In this document: positions 35,459-43,662 of the stretch, piece after piece
Layout: each line of letters begins with the position of its first letter
How positions within the stretch are numbered: position 1 is the stretch's first letter
Source of the DNA: Dichloromethanomonas sp964477085
Lineage (GTDB): Bacteria > Bacillota > Desulfitobacteriia > Desulfitobacteriales > Syntrophobotulaceae
Length of the DNA: 64,000 nt
Assembly: GCA_964477085.1 (NCBI GenBank)
Contig: CAYZDF010000007.1
Span: 10,571 to 74,570 of the forward strand
Reading direction: 5' to 3'
The notes under the pieces: generated by a model
What the model was told of the DNA's origin: nothing
Databases searched by the model: none
Seen by the model: the letters and a program-made list of their open reading frames with translations, nothing else
Position numbers and translations under genes: made by a program

Positions 35459-36163
35459 CTAATGACGCATCCTTTTTAATTCTCTTTCGACCTTAAGCAA
35501 GTGTTCGTGCATGAGCTGACGAGCAGTTTCATTATCCCTGGCGGCTATCGCCAGATAAATTTCCCGGTGTTCTTCATACAACCTTTGGGTAGAACCGGAA
35601 TTCAGCCAAAGAGCCCTTGTGACATGGAGTGTTTCACTGATAATCTCCTGGACAGTATTCATCAGTCGGTCTAGCAAAGGGTTTTTAGTGGCCTTAGCCA
35701 GCGCCAGATGGAATGCTAAGTCGATGTTTTCACTGTTGACTGCTTCAGGCAAGTCACTTTCCATCTCTTCAATCAAGCTGCGCATAGTGTCAAGATCTTC
35801 ATTTTCTCTCCGTTGAGCAGCAAGATCTGCTGCTTCAATCTCTAAAGCTTTCCTTACTTCCAGGATATTTTGAATTTGATCTTTTTCCAGAAGTAAAATA
35901 AAGCTTAAAGGCTCGATGATGGCGTTAGATGAGGATCGTTTGACGTAAATACCCTCTCCCTGGCGTATTTCTAAAATTCCAGTAAGACTTAGGGCTGATA
36001 AGGCTTCCCTTACTGAGGTTCGACTTACCTCGAACCTTTCAGCTAATTCCATCTCCGTTGGAAGCTTATCCCCTGGTTTAAGATGTCCCTGTTTCATGAA
36101 TGATTTTATTTGCTCCAAAATAATTTCCGTCGTTCTTCGATTTTTAATAGGTTTTATTTCCAT
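35459..36163 (-). CDS. FadR-subfamily GntR transcriptional regulator
   Basis: The 234-residue regulator has an N-terminal winged helix (LKPGDKLPTEMELAERFEVSRTSVREALSAL) quoted only by its core LAERFEVSRTSVREAL, and a helical FCD effector domain with metal-type histidines in AFHLALAKAT and HREIYLAI. Members such as LldR, GlcC and PdhR respond to small carboxylates. It most likely controls the glcD-glcF pair just downstream. The ATG at 36163 follows GAGGGGAT by seven bases. No clear operator could be picked out in the 35252-35458 gap. Confidence 0.85.
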   Translation of the reverse strand: MEIKPIKNRRTTEIILEQIKSFMKQGHLKPGDKLPTEMELAERFEVSRTSVREALSALSLTGILEIRQGEGIYVKRSSSNAIIEPLSFILLLEKDQIQNILEVRKALEIEAADLAAQRRENEDLDTMRSLIEEMESDLPEAVNSENIDLAFHLALAKATKNPLLDRLMNTVQEIISETLHVTRALWLNSGSTQRLYEEHREIYLAIAARDNETARQLMHEHLLKVERELKRMRH

Positions 36164-36374
36164 ATTGACCATCCCCTCTATTTTTCATTGTTTTTCTAAG
36201 CAACGTATTAAGTTTTATGATTTTCTTGTATTATCATATATTTTTTAACTTGTATGACGTCTTACCTTACTACATCGGATTATATCATAAAATTAACTTT
36301 AAGGTTAGGAGAAATAAGGTAAAGCAAAAAAACATTTAAATTGGTTTAATAATTTTCTCAAATCTTTGCTTTCC

Positions 36375-36403
36375 GGATAAATCTTATGTTATTGAGCAAA
36401 CTA
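36375..36403 (+). promoter_or_regulatory. Possible forespore promoter of sleB
   Basis: GGATA (36375-36379), 17 bases, then CAAACTA (36397-36403) loosely resemble sigma-G boxes, each with one mismatch. The position, 27 bases before the start codon, and the known forespore expression of sleB support it weakly. Confidence 0.3.
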
Positions 36404-36429
36404 TTGGAAAAAACATAAGAGGTGATTCT

Positions 36430-37122
36430 ATGTCTCTACGTCCACGTTCACTTCTCATAATAACAACATTTTTGCTTGTACTGACTGTCTGTACATCATC
36501 CATAAGTAATGCAGCACTAGGAGACAGGGTATTGGCCAGGGGGTCTAGAGGCCCTGAAGTATCTGAACTGCAAAAAAGACTGCAAATGCTTGGTTATGTG
36601 GTTGGACCTATCGATGGAATCTTTGGTCGTCAGACTGAAGCCAGAGTACGATTATTCCAGAAAGAACACGGCCTAGCAATTGATGGGATCGCCGGTCCTC
36701 GAACCATAGGTGAATTAAAAAGACTTACCGGACAAAGTGTTACTGCCGGCGGAACCAGAGTGGGATATAAGAGTTCTGACATCAATCTCCTGGCCAAGCT
36801 TGTCAGTGCAGAAGCAAAGGGAGAACCGTACAAAGGTCAGATCGCTGTTGCTGCAGTGGTCTTAAACCGAGTTAAGAGTTCATCCTTTCCTAATTCCATT
36901 CCGGACGTCATCTATGAGCCAGGAGCTTTTTCTCCTGTAGCAAACGGCGAGATTTGGAAAGAGCCCGTATCTTCAGCTATCAATGCCGTTAATGAAGCAC
37001 TAACCGGTACAGATCCTTGTTATGGGGCATTGTTCTTTTTCAACCCAGCAAAAACAAGCAATGCCTTTATCTGGTCAAGACCTCAGATCATTAAAATTGG
37101 TAATCACATCTTCACGCGTTAG
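36430..37122 (+). CDS. sleB: Spore cortex-lytic enzyme SleB
   Basis: The 230-residue protein has a signal peptide (about residues 1-30), a peptidoglycan-binding domain (GSRGPEVSELQKRLQMLGY to GPRTIGELKRLTG), and a SleB-type hydrolase domain beginning LLAKLVSAEAKGEPYKGQIA, where the Glu is the expected catalytic residue. SleB is a lytic transglycosylase that degrades spore cortex during germination. AAGAGGTGATTCT precedes the ATG. It is followed 12 bases later by ypeB, its usual partner, which strengthens the call. Confidence 0.92.
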   Translation: MSLRPRSLLIITTFLLVLTVCTSSISNAALGDRVLARGSRGPEVSELQKRLQMLGYVVGPIDGIFGRQTEARVRLFQKEHGLAIDGIAGPRTIGELKRLTGQSVTAGGTRVGYKSSDINLLAKLVSAEAKGEPYKGQIAVAAVVLNRVKSSSFPNSIPDVIYEPGAFSPVANGEIWKEPVSSAINAVNEALTGTDPCYGALFFFNPAKTSNAFIWSRPQIIKIGNHIFTR

Positions 37123-37134
37123 GGGGAAACGATA

Positions 37135-38505
37135 ATGGAAAGAAAGTTTTGGCTTCCTGCCTTAGCCGTCTTACTCACAATCTCGCTCCTTTGGAGTGTA
37201 AGTGAATACAGGAGGGCTGATGACTTAAGAGTCGCGACCGAAAATCAATACCGCAGATCCTTGTCCGATTTTGTAACGCAACTTGACGGCTTAGAAACTA
37301 ATCTGGCAAAAAGCCGTGCAGCCAGCACCCCCACCCAACAGGTTTTTTACTTAAGCCAATCCTCGCATCAAAGCTACCTGGCGGTTAAAGATCTCTCACT
37401 TCTTCCGGCTGAGAAGTTTGGACTTGGGTATATCAATCAATTTCTCAATCAGGTCGGGGAGTTCTCTAATGTACTGACTCAGCAGGTTGCCAAAGGTGAC
37501 TTAATCAAACCAGACCAGGAAAAAACGTTGGCAGAGATGCACAAACGCCTTATTAATGCTAATCGTGATGTTCAAGAAATGTATGTTGATCTAAACGTTG
37601 AAAACATCGCCTGGTTCGACAAGTCTTCAAGCCAAGCTATTTGGCCCAATCGAAATCGAGTCGCCCCTGCTTCTACGGAGGGACAACCCGATCAGTCACC
37701 TAAACCAGGATCCGTTCGGTCAGGATTAGAACAACTCGATGCTTCTCTGCAAAAATTACCCCCTTTCTCGTATACCGGTCAAACGGATACTCACTCTGTC
37801 CCCGAGCCTCTGGGGCTTCCCAAGAGCGTTGTAACTGAAGAAGAAGCGACCGATATAGCTACTGATTTTTTAAAGACCATCGGCTATACCAACGCTTCAC
37901 CCCAACTCTCCGGTACAACCAATGGTCCCTTCAGCGGCTATATTTACAAATGGAATAGTACTACCTTGGACGTCTGCAAAAGAGGTGGTGTTGTTACATT
38001 ATTCAGGGATGAGCGACCACTTGATTTACAGACTTTGACTTCTGAACAGGCCGCATCACAAGCGATAGTTACACTTCAAAAACTCGGTTGGAACGATTTC
38101 ATCAACACAGCAACCGAAGATTTTGGCGGATACATTCAATTAGAAGCAGTCAGCGAAGAACAGGACATCCGGATATACCCAGACAAGATCCGTTTAACAG
38201 TCGGAAAAGATAACGGAAGGATTACAGGTTATGATTCAACTCCTTACTGGTTATTCCACCATAACCGAAACTTAAAACAGAAGATCACTCTCACCAAGGC
38301 CAAAAGCAAACTTCAATCTGGTATAAAGGTAAAGGAAAGCAGAATGGCTGTGATTCCCTTACCTGGTTGGCAAGAAGCATTCTGTTATGAATTCCGGGGG
38401 AACCTGGACGACGAAGAGTATTTAATCTATATCAATGCCGTAGATGGTACAGAAGAAAAAATCAATCGTATTATTAAAACCCCCAGAGGTGAATTCCTAC
38501 ATTAA
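37135..38505 (+). CDS. ypeB: Germination protein YpeB
   Basis: The 456-residue protein has an N-terminal membrane anchor (about residues 5-22), a helical region to about residue 160, a Pro/Ser-rich linker, and three PepSY-like domains in the C-terminal half (for example EEEATDIATDFLKTIGY and SEQAASQAIVTLQKLGW). YpeB is needed for SleB stability and localisation in the spore. GGGGGAAACG precedes the ATG. Gene order sleB-ypeB is the conserved one, and a terminator follows. Confidence 0.93.
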   Translation: MERKFWLPALAVLLTISLLWSVSEYRRADDLRVATENQYRRSLSDFVTQLDGLETNLAKSRAASTPTQQVFYLSQSSHQSYLAVKDLSLLPAEKFGLGYINQFLNQVGEFSNVLTQQVAKGDLIKPDQEKTLAEMHKRLINANRDVQEMYVDLNVENIAWFDKSSSQAIWPNRNRVAPASTEGQPDQSPKPGSVRSGLEQLDASLQKLPPFSYTGQTDTHSVPEPLGLPKSVVTEEEATDIATDFLKTIGYTNASPQLSGTTNGPFSGYIYKWNSTTLDVCKRGGVVTLFRDERPLDLQTLTSEQAASQAIVTLQKLGWNDFINTATEDFGGYIQLEAVSEEQDIRIYPDKIRLTVGKDNGRITGYDSTPYWLFHHNRNLKQKITLTKAKSKLQSGIKVKESRMAVIPLPGWQEAFCYEFRGNLDDEEYLIYINAVDGTEEKINRIIKTPRGEFLH

Positions 38506-38553
38506 CAATAAACAGTAGGGGCTGCCACGATAACAGGTCTTAAGAAAAGAACA

Positions 38554-38591
38554 AAAGACGGTAACTAGCACATGCTGGTAGCCGTCTTTTT
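38554..38591 (+). terminator. Intrinsic terminator after sleB-ypeB
   Basis: AAGACGGTAACTAGCA and TGCTGGTAGCCGTCTT form a 16-bp stem with few mismatches, followed by a T-run. Confidence 0.88.
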
Positions 38592-38683
38592 GGCGTAAAA
38601 TGTAATTATTTATCTGTAAATACTTATACCAATATATTTAAGACTCTCAATAAAAATCAAACCCAATATATCTATACCATTCC

Positions 38684-38711
38684 TTGACTTCATGACATCA
38701 TTTGTTATACA
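38684..38711 (+). promoter_or_regulatory. Sigma-A-like promoter of the Crp/Fnr regulator
   Basis: TTGACT (38684-38689) and TATACA (38706-38711) are spaced 16 bases, about 36 bases before the start codon. Confidence 0.65.
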
Positions 38712-38747
38712 GTACAAATAATAAGGGAAATATTAGGTAGGTTAAAG

Positions 38748-39440
38748 ATGTACGAAAAATGGCTTGATACTTTATCTCAATGTGCATTATTTGAAAATAT
38801 CCGTAGAGATCAAATGCTTAGTATTCTCACTTGTATGAATCTGAGGATCTCTGAACACAAGAAGAATGATTACCTAACAAATGCCGGTGAAGACTTGTCT
38901 CAAATCGGTGTCGTGTTAAGTGGCACTGTGGCGTTGACTAAAGATACTGTGATGGGAAACAGAGTCATTATAGGTTTATTAGGGGCAGGAGAGATGTTTG
39001 GGGAGATGGCTGCTTACTCAGGTAATAAATCCTGGCCAGTTTCTGTAATAGCTCAGACCAATTGTACCGTTATGTTCTTTCCTCAAGATAAAATAGTTGG
39101 CTGCTGTGATAAGGTGTGTATCAGTCATAAACAACTGATTCTGAATATGTTAAAGGTGGTCTCGAACCGTGCCCTAATGCTCAATAAAAAAGTGGAGTAT
39201 CTGTCCATTAAAAGCTTAAGAGGAAAGATTAGTTCTTTCCTTTTGGAAGAACATAAAAAATCTGGAAATAAAACCTTCCAATTAGAACTTAATCGAAACG
39301 AGTTAGCGGATTTCATTAATGTCTCACGCCCTTCCCTGTCACGTGAGTTATGCAAGATGCGCGATGAAGGCCTGATTGATTTTCATGGTACTGCGATTAA
39401 GATCGAGGATATTGAAGCCTTGAAAGAACTTAGCGAGTAG
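38748..39440 (+). CDS. Crp/Fnr-family transcriptional regulator
   Basis: The 230-residue protein has a cyclic-nucleotide-binding-like beta-barrel (GVVLSGTVALTKD, GAGEMFGEMAAYSG) and a C-terminal HTH_Crp domain with NRNELADFINVSRPSLSRELCKMRDEGLI. Four cysteines lie in or near the barrel (CALF, TNCTVM, and the close pair CCDKVC at about residues 119-123), but they are not placed as in Fnr, so Fe-S binding is uncertain. It converges on nifV, leaving three bases between the stops. Control of the nif operon is possible but not shown. Confidence 0.85.
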   Translation: MYEKWLDTLSQCALFENIRRDQMLSILTCMNLRISEHKKNDYLTNAGEDLSQIGVVLSGTVALTKDTVMGNRVIIGLLGAGEMFGEMAAYSGNKSWPVSVIAQTNCTVMFFPQDKIVGCCDKVCISHKQLILNMLKVVSNRALMLNKKVEYLSIKSLRGKISSFLLEEHKKSGNKTFQLELNRNELADFINVSRPSLSRELCKMRDEGLIDFHGTAIKIEDIEALKELSE

Positions 39441-39443
39441 ATT

Positions 39444-40589
39444 TTACTTAGGACTTAACAACAAATACAATTCTTCCTCAAATATTTGTTTCTTTTCATC
39501 GGCGTTATTAATAAACCTTTCATATATCTTTTCAAGATCTTTTTTATGAAAAGTATAACCAAGCTCATGTAATTTGTATTTAAGTGCCGTTTTACCAGAC
39601 CGGGCACTGAGGATTATTTTACTTTTAGGAGCACCTATAGTTTCTGGATCAATGATTTCATAGGTGCTTCTTTCTTTGATTATCCCGTCCTGATGGATCC
39701 CTGCATAGTGGATGTAAACGTTTGATCCCACGATGGCTTTATTACTCGCAACTGAGATTCCGGTTATCTTTGATACCAACTGACTTGTGTAATAAATCTC
39801 TTTAGCTTTAATATTGGAGTAAATATCACTGTATTCGTCGAAGGTTGTCAATGCCATTATTATTTCCTCAATAGAGGCATTGCCGGCTCTCTCCCCTATC
39901 CCATTGATGGTTCCTTCTATTTGATCGGCTCCTGCGCTTATACCTGCCAAAGAGTTGGCGGTAGCCATACCTAGATCATTATGACAGTGTGTACTTATCC
40001 TGACTTTATCGATATTCCTGACTTTATTGTTTAAATACTTTATGATCTCTGCGTATTTCCAAGGTGTTGCATAACCTACAGTATCGGATACCGTGATGAC
40101 ATTGGCCCCCGCTTGTATAACTTTTTCAACTACCTGGCTTAAAAATGAAGGATCACTTCTTACTGCATCTTCTGCATAGAACTGTACATTATTTAGCTTT
40201 TTCTTAGCATATCTCACTGCACTGACCGCTTTTTCGATAACTTGCTGAGGTTTTAGTATTAACTTTTTTTCCATATGAATAGGAGAAACGGCCAATCCCA
40301 AATTAATGATCGGTGATTCGGCTTTTTTTATTGCATCAAGACAGAGATCAATATCACCTTGTTTACATCTGGCTAAACCGCAAATAGCTGCTTCCTTGAC
40401 TTCTTGGCTGATCAATTGTACTGACTTAAAATCGCCCGGAGAAGAAGCAGGAAAACCGGCTTCAATGATATCAACACCTAATCTTACTAATTGTGTGGCT
40501 ATTTCTAATTTCTGATGTCTGTTTAGTGTAAATCCCAGGGATTGTTCTCCATCTCTTAATGTTGTATCAAAAAAATACAGTTTTTTCAT
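39444..40589 (-). CDS. nifV: Homocitrate synthase NifV
   Basis: The 381-residue enzyme has the DRE-TIM signature FFDTTLRDGEQSLGF at its start, STHCHNDLGMATANSLAG with metal-binding histidines, and GIGERAGNASIEEI. It condenses acetyl-CoA with 2-oxoglutarate to homocitrate, the organic ligand of FeMo-co. The ATG at 40589 follows AAGGGGGTGA; a GTG three codons upstream overlaps that site. It is the last gene of the nif operon, which separates it from isopropylmalate or citramalate synthases of similar fold. There is a 141-base gap to the preceding gene. Confidence 0.88.
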   Translation of the reverse strand: MKKLYFFDTTLRDGEQSLGFTLNRHQKLEIATQLVRLGVDIIEAGFPASSPGDFKSVQLISQEVKEAAICGLARCKQGDIDLCLDAIKKAESPIINLGLAVSPIHMEKKLILKPQQVIEKAVSAVRYAKKKLNNVQFYAEDAVRSDPSFLSQVVEKVIQAGANVITVSDTVGYATPWKYAEIIKYLNNKVRNIDKVRISTHCHNDLGMATANSLAGISAGADQIEGTINGIGERAGNASIEEIIMALTTFDEYSDIYSNIKAKEIYYTSQLVSKITGISVASNKAIVGSNVYIHYAGIHQDGIIKERSTYEIIDPETIGAPKSKIILSARSGKTALKYKLHELGYTFHKKDLEKIYERFINNADEKKQIFEEELYLLLSPK

Positions 40590-40730
40590 GTTTATCACCC
40601 CCTTAATTTATCTATTGATGATGACAAAAGCACCGTCTGAAATAATTCTAACGTCTTAAGACATGTTGTTCGCTCCAAATTAAATAGACCTACAAATTCC
40701 ACAACATGCTTATTGGAAGGTTTTGAGATG

Positions 40731-41366
40731 TTACTTCTTCAGTGTTATCTTAACTTGGTTTCGACTTAATTCCTTGGTTTGCAGTGAAATTCTGCGCCTT
40801 AATACTTCCTCTTCCAGCCAAATCGGCATATGGTTACAGATGATCTCCAGGGATTCAAAACTACCTCTACGCAAGAAAGGTAATAGTACTTGTTTAGAGG
40901 TCAATTGGACACTTTTTTCCTGGATTCCCTTAATTGAAATGGAGTAATTGCCAGGTGTTGTTTCAATAAAGCTGGAATCAACAGAGCTTTTCTCTTGTTG
41001 CTGTCCTTTCTTGCAAGTTTTTTCTGCACTTATTTCTTCCTGTAATTGGACATAGTCCAGGAAATCATATGGAATGCCATCACATTCCCAAACACTGCAC
41101 TTAGCCTTTTCCAGAAAATAATAAGGCATTCCGGTAATACTTGAACCGACAAAGACTTTGCACTGATCGAGAAATACCAGCGTCTCCTCCATCTTCTGTC
41201 TGAAATCCATCATCTCCTGAATTTCTTTAAGAGAAAACCTCTTTTCTCGCGATACTCTCCAACTATTATTTTCTTGGACGAAAATAACAATTCTCCCTTC
41301 ACCGTAGAATTTGGTTGTATTTCCATTATCTCCAAGAAATACTGCGATTTCAGCAGGCTTTTTCAT
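40731..41366 (-). CDS. AnfO-family nitrogenase accessory protein
   Basis: The 211-residue protein opens with EIAVFLGDNGNTTKFYGEGR and has KVFVGSSITGMPYYFLEKAKC and DGIPYDFLDYVQLQEEI, which match the AnfO family. AnfO was named from Fe-only nitrogenase (anf) clusters; its biochemical role is not established. Here it sits in a molybdenum nif operon, between nifB and nifV, overlapping the end of nifB by 17 bases with its own AGGCGGTG ribosome binding site. The central region (about residues 115-145) is Lys/Gln/Ser-rich and probably flexible. No nifX gene is present in the cluster. Confidence 0.78.
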   Translation of the reverse strand: MKKPAEIAVFLGDNGNTTKFYGEGRIVIFVQENNSWRVSREKRFSLKEIQEMMDFRQKMEETLVFLDQCKVFVGSSITGMPYYFLEKAKCSVWECDGIPYDFLDYVQLQEEISAEKTCKKGQQQEKSSVDSSFIETTPGNYSISIKGIQEKSVQLTSKQVLLPFLRRGSFESLEIICNHMPIWLEEEVLRRRISLQTKELSRNQVKITLKK

Positions 41367-42246
41367 GACATTCACACCGCCTCTCTGCCTTGGCAACACT
41401 GTCTTTTTCAGATGTGCAATCTCGCGAAAAATCTTCACCTAACAGCCCCACAGCATCCGCACGACACTGCTTACAGTGTGACATCTGTAATAGATAGTTC
41501 TTACATTGTTCTCTCATTTGATGGACCTTACAACTGTTTGTCGGTTTAAAGTTTTGGAAAACGCTTCCTGGCGCAGGAGTCATTGGCATAATATTACCAA
41601 TGTAAACACCCATACTTCCGACCTCCTTTGCTACATGCGCGATATGTTTTTCGTTTATTCCTTCTACCATCACCATATTCACCTTAACAATGGCTTTGTT
41701 TTTTATAAGACATCTGATTCCTTCAAGCTGATTCTCTATCAGTATTTGTGCACCTTCAATACCAACAAATCTTTTCCCGCCATAATTAACATGCTTATAA
41801 ATTTTGCTGCCTATCTCCGGTTCAAGACAGTTAACCGTTACTGTGATATGTTTGACACCTAACCCGTCTAATTCGTCGGCATATTGAGGAAGCATCAATC
41901 CGTTTGTAGAGAGACACAATACGATATCCTTATCATCTTGTCTGATCAGCTCAATCGTCTTTCTTGTTTGATCCCAGTTTGCAAGCGCATCTCCAGGGCC
42001 AGCGATCCCAACCACAGCCAGATAAGGTAAGCGTTCTTTAGCTGACTGGTACCTGACGTGGGCTTCTTCGGGTGTTAATATCTTACTCGTTACGCCAGGT
42101 CTACTTTCATTAACGCAATCAAATTTCCTGCTGCAATAATTACAGCTGATATTGCAAGCAGGGGCTACAGGTAGATGCATTCGGGCATATTGATGACTTG
42201 CTTCAAGTGAATAACAGGGATGTTTGTTAGTTTGTTCATTAATCAT
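41350..42246 (-). CDS. nifB: FeMo-cofactor biosynthesis radical SAM protein NifB (no NifX domain)
   Basis: The 298-residue protein has the radical-SAM motif CNISCNYCSRKFDC (about residues 30-43), where CxxxCxxC binds the SAM cluster, the conserved GIAGPGDALAN, and STNGLMLP. C-terminal cysteines (CKVHQMREQC, SHCKQCRADAVGLLGED) bind further clusters. NifB builds the 8Fe-9S-C core (NifB-co) of FeMo-co. It is the short form lacking the C-terminal NifX-like domain. The ATG at 42246 has GAGG nine bases upstream; the GTG five codons earlier is inside that site. Confidence 0.93.
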   Translation of the reverse strand: MINEQTNKHPCYSLEASHQYARMHLPVAPACNISCNYCSRKFDCVNESRPGVTSKILTPEEAHVRYQSAKERLPYLAVVGIAGPGDALANWDQTRKTIELIRQDDKDIVLCLSTNGLMLPQYADELDGLGVKHITVTVNCLEPEIGSKIYKHVNYGGKRFVGIEGAQILIENQLEGIRCLIKNKAIVKVNMVMVEGINEKHIAHVAKEVGSMGVYIGNIMPMTPAPGSVFQNFKPTNSCKVHQMREQCKNYLLQMSHCKQCRADAVGLLGEDFSRDCTSEKDSVAKAERRCECHEKAC

Positions 42247-42277
42247 TAACAATTTCCTCACCTGCTTTTAATTCAAA

Positions 42278-43660
42278 TCATATGGGTTGATTGGGAACAA
42301 AATAATACTTTTGATACAGTTTAGCTCGATAATGGCTTAATTTTTGATTTAACAGCGTATTAGTCAGCCGGTCCAGTAAAGTTAGACTGCCATTGTATCC
42401 CAAGGTTAACAGTCTTTGTCCCCCAACCCTATCATGAATGGGGAATCCAATTCTGACCAGGGGTATACCTTCTTGTTCGGTAAGGTACCTTCCTTCCGAA
42501 TTACCTATAGCGAGATTAACTTGATGAGCTAAGCACTTTTCTCTAATACGCATAAAATCGGTATCTTTCAAGACCTCACAAGATTCTTCCAGATTATTAA
42601 GTTGTTCACGCAAAATTTCCTCTATTTTATTATTTTTACTGCCTGTCGCAATGACCTTAGGGAGTATCCCATTTTCCATACACAGACTGGCAAGGGCAAA
42701 GAGCTGTTCAGGGTCCCCATAAATCGCAGCCCGACCGATAAAATTATATTTATGGGAATCGATCATCCCATCTTGTAATCTTCCCCGTTCAATTTTTAAC
42801 GCCTGGGGGGCTTTTTTGCCAGTGAGTACTGAGATGGTTTGAATAAGTTTGTCGGTATACTCTAGCCCGATAGGCAGTGGCAGCCTATAAAGCGGAACAC
42901 CATACTTATCTTGAAGAAAGACTCCTGCAGACAATCCGTCATCTAATGTGACGCTGAACTCAATAGTAGCCGGCGCCCCTGGCATGGCTGCGATATCTCC
43001 CAAGGGTGTTCCACCAGCAGGAACTCTTCGATAGTTTTTATCATATGGCCCATCTAAAATGTCAGAAAAATCGGGTAGAAGGGTATAGTCCACTTGCATC
43101 ATCTCCAGGAGGCGTTTTAACTCTCTGATATCAGCAGAGCTTAAATGGGGTATAATCACATTGATCCTGGAATGTTGTGGCGTTTTCTTGGCGATTGTTG
43201 TAACGATGTTTTTCAGGGTTGTCCAGTACCCTTCAGTCTGGGTTCCACTATATCCGGGAGTCGGCGATGTGATGATGGGGAGGCTGGTCAATCCCCTTTC
43301 CTGCCGGTATTCTACCGTAATCCTCCCGATGTCTTCACCGATGGTTTCAGCTAGACAGGTAGTAAGAATTCCGATAATCTCGGGTTGATAGACCTTGATC
43401 ACATTATCCAGGCCATTTTTCAAATTTTCTTCGCCGCCGTACACTGTCCCTTTTTCATTGAGGGATGATGAGGCGACATCTACCGGTTCGTTATAGTGTT
43501 CCGATATTGAACGCCTCATATAAGTTGCACACCCTTGGGAACCATGAAGGATAGTCATGGAGCCCTTAACACCTTTAAGAGCGATGATCCCTCCCATAGG
43601 CATACACATATTACACGGGTTGATACTGACATTGCGGTAATTTGCGATCTCCTTCTTCAT
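42278..43660 (-). CDS. nifN: FeMo-co scaffold subunit NifN
   Basis: The 460-residue protein is a nitrogenase component 1-like subunit with NPCNMCMPMGGIIALKG, ILHGSQGCATYMRRS, EPVDVASSSLNEKGTVYGGEENL and TTCLAETIGEDIG. With NifE it forms the scaffold on which NifB-co matures to FeMo-co. Its order after nifE and its similarity to NifK-type beta subunits support NifN. AAGGAGGGATAGAC precedes the ATG at 43660, and only two bases separate it from the nifE stop codon. Confidence 0.9.
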   Translation of the reverse strand: MKKEIANYRNVSINPCNMCMPMGGIIALKGVKGSMTILHGSQGCATYMRRSISEHYNEPVDVASSSLNEKGTVYGGEENLKNGLDNVIKVYQPEIIGILTTCLAETIGEDIGRITVEYRQERGLTSLPIITSPTPGYSGTQTEGYWTTLKNIVTTIAKKTPQHSRINVIIPHLSSADIRELKRLLEMMQVDYTLLPDFSDILDGPYDKNYRRVPAGGTPLGDIAAMPGAPATIEFSVTLDDGLSAGVFLQDKYGVPLYRLPLPIGLEYTDKLIQTISVLTGKKAPQALKIERGRLQDGMIDSHKYNFIGRAAIYGDPEQLFALASLCMENGILPKVIATGSKNNKIEEILREQLNNLEESCEVLKDTDFMRIREKCLAHQVNLAIGNSEGRYLTEQEGIPLVRIGFPIHDRVGGQRLLTLGYNGSLTLLDRLTNTLLNQKLSHYRAKLYQKYYFVPNQPI

Positions 43661-43662
43661 GT

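Noticed and set aside
39444..40589. 2-isopropylmalate or citramalate synthase
   Set aside because: Length without a regulatory domain and position at the end of the nif operon favour NifV.
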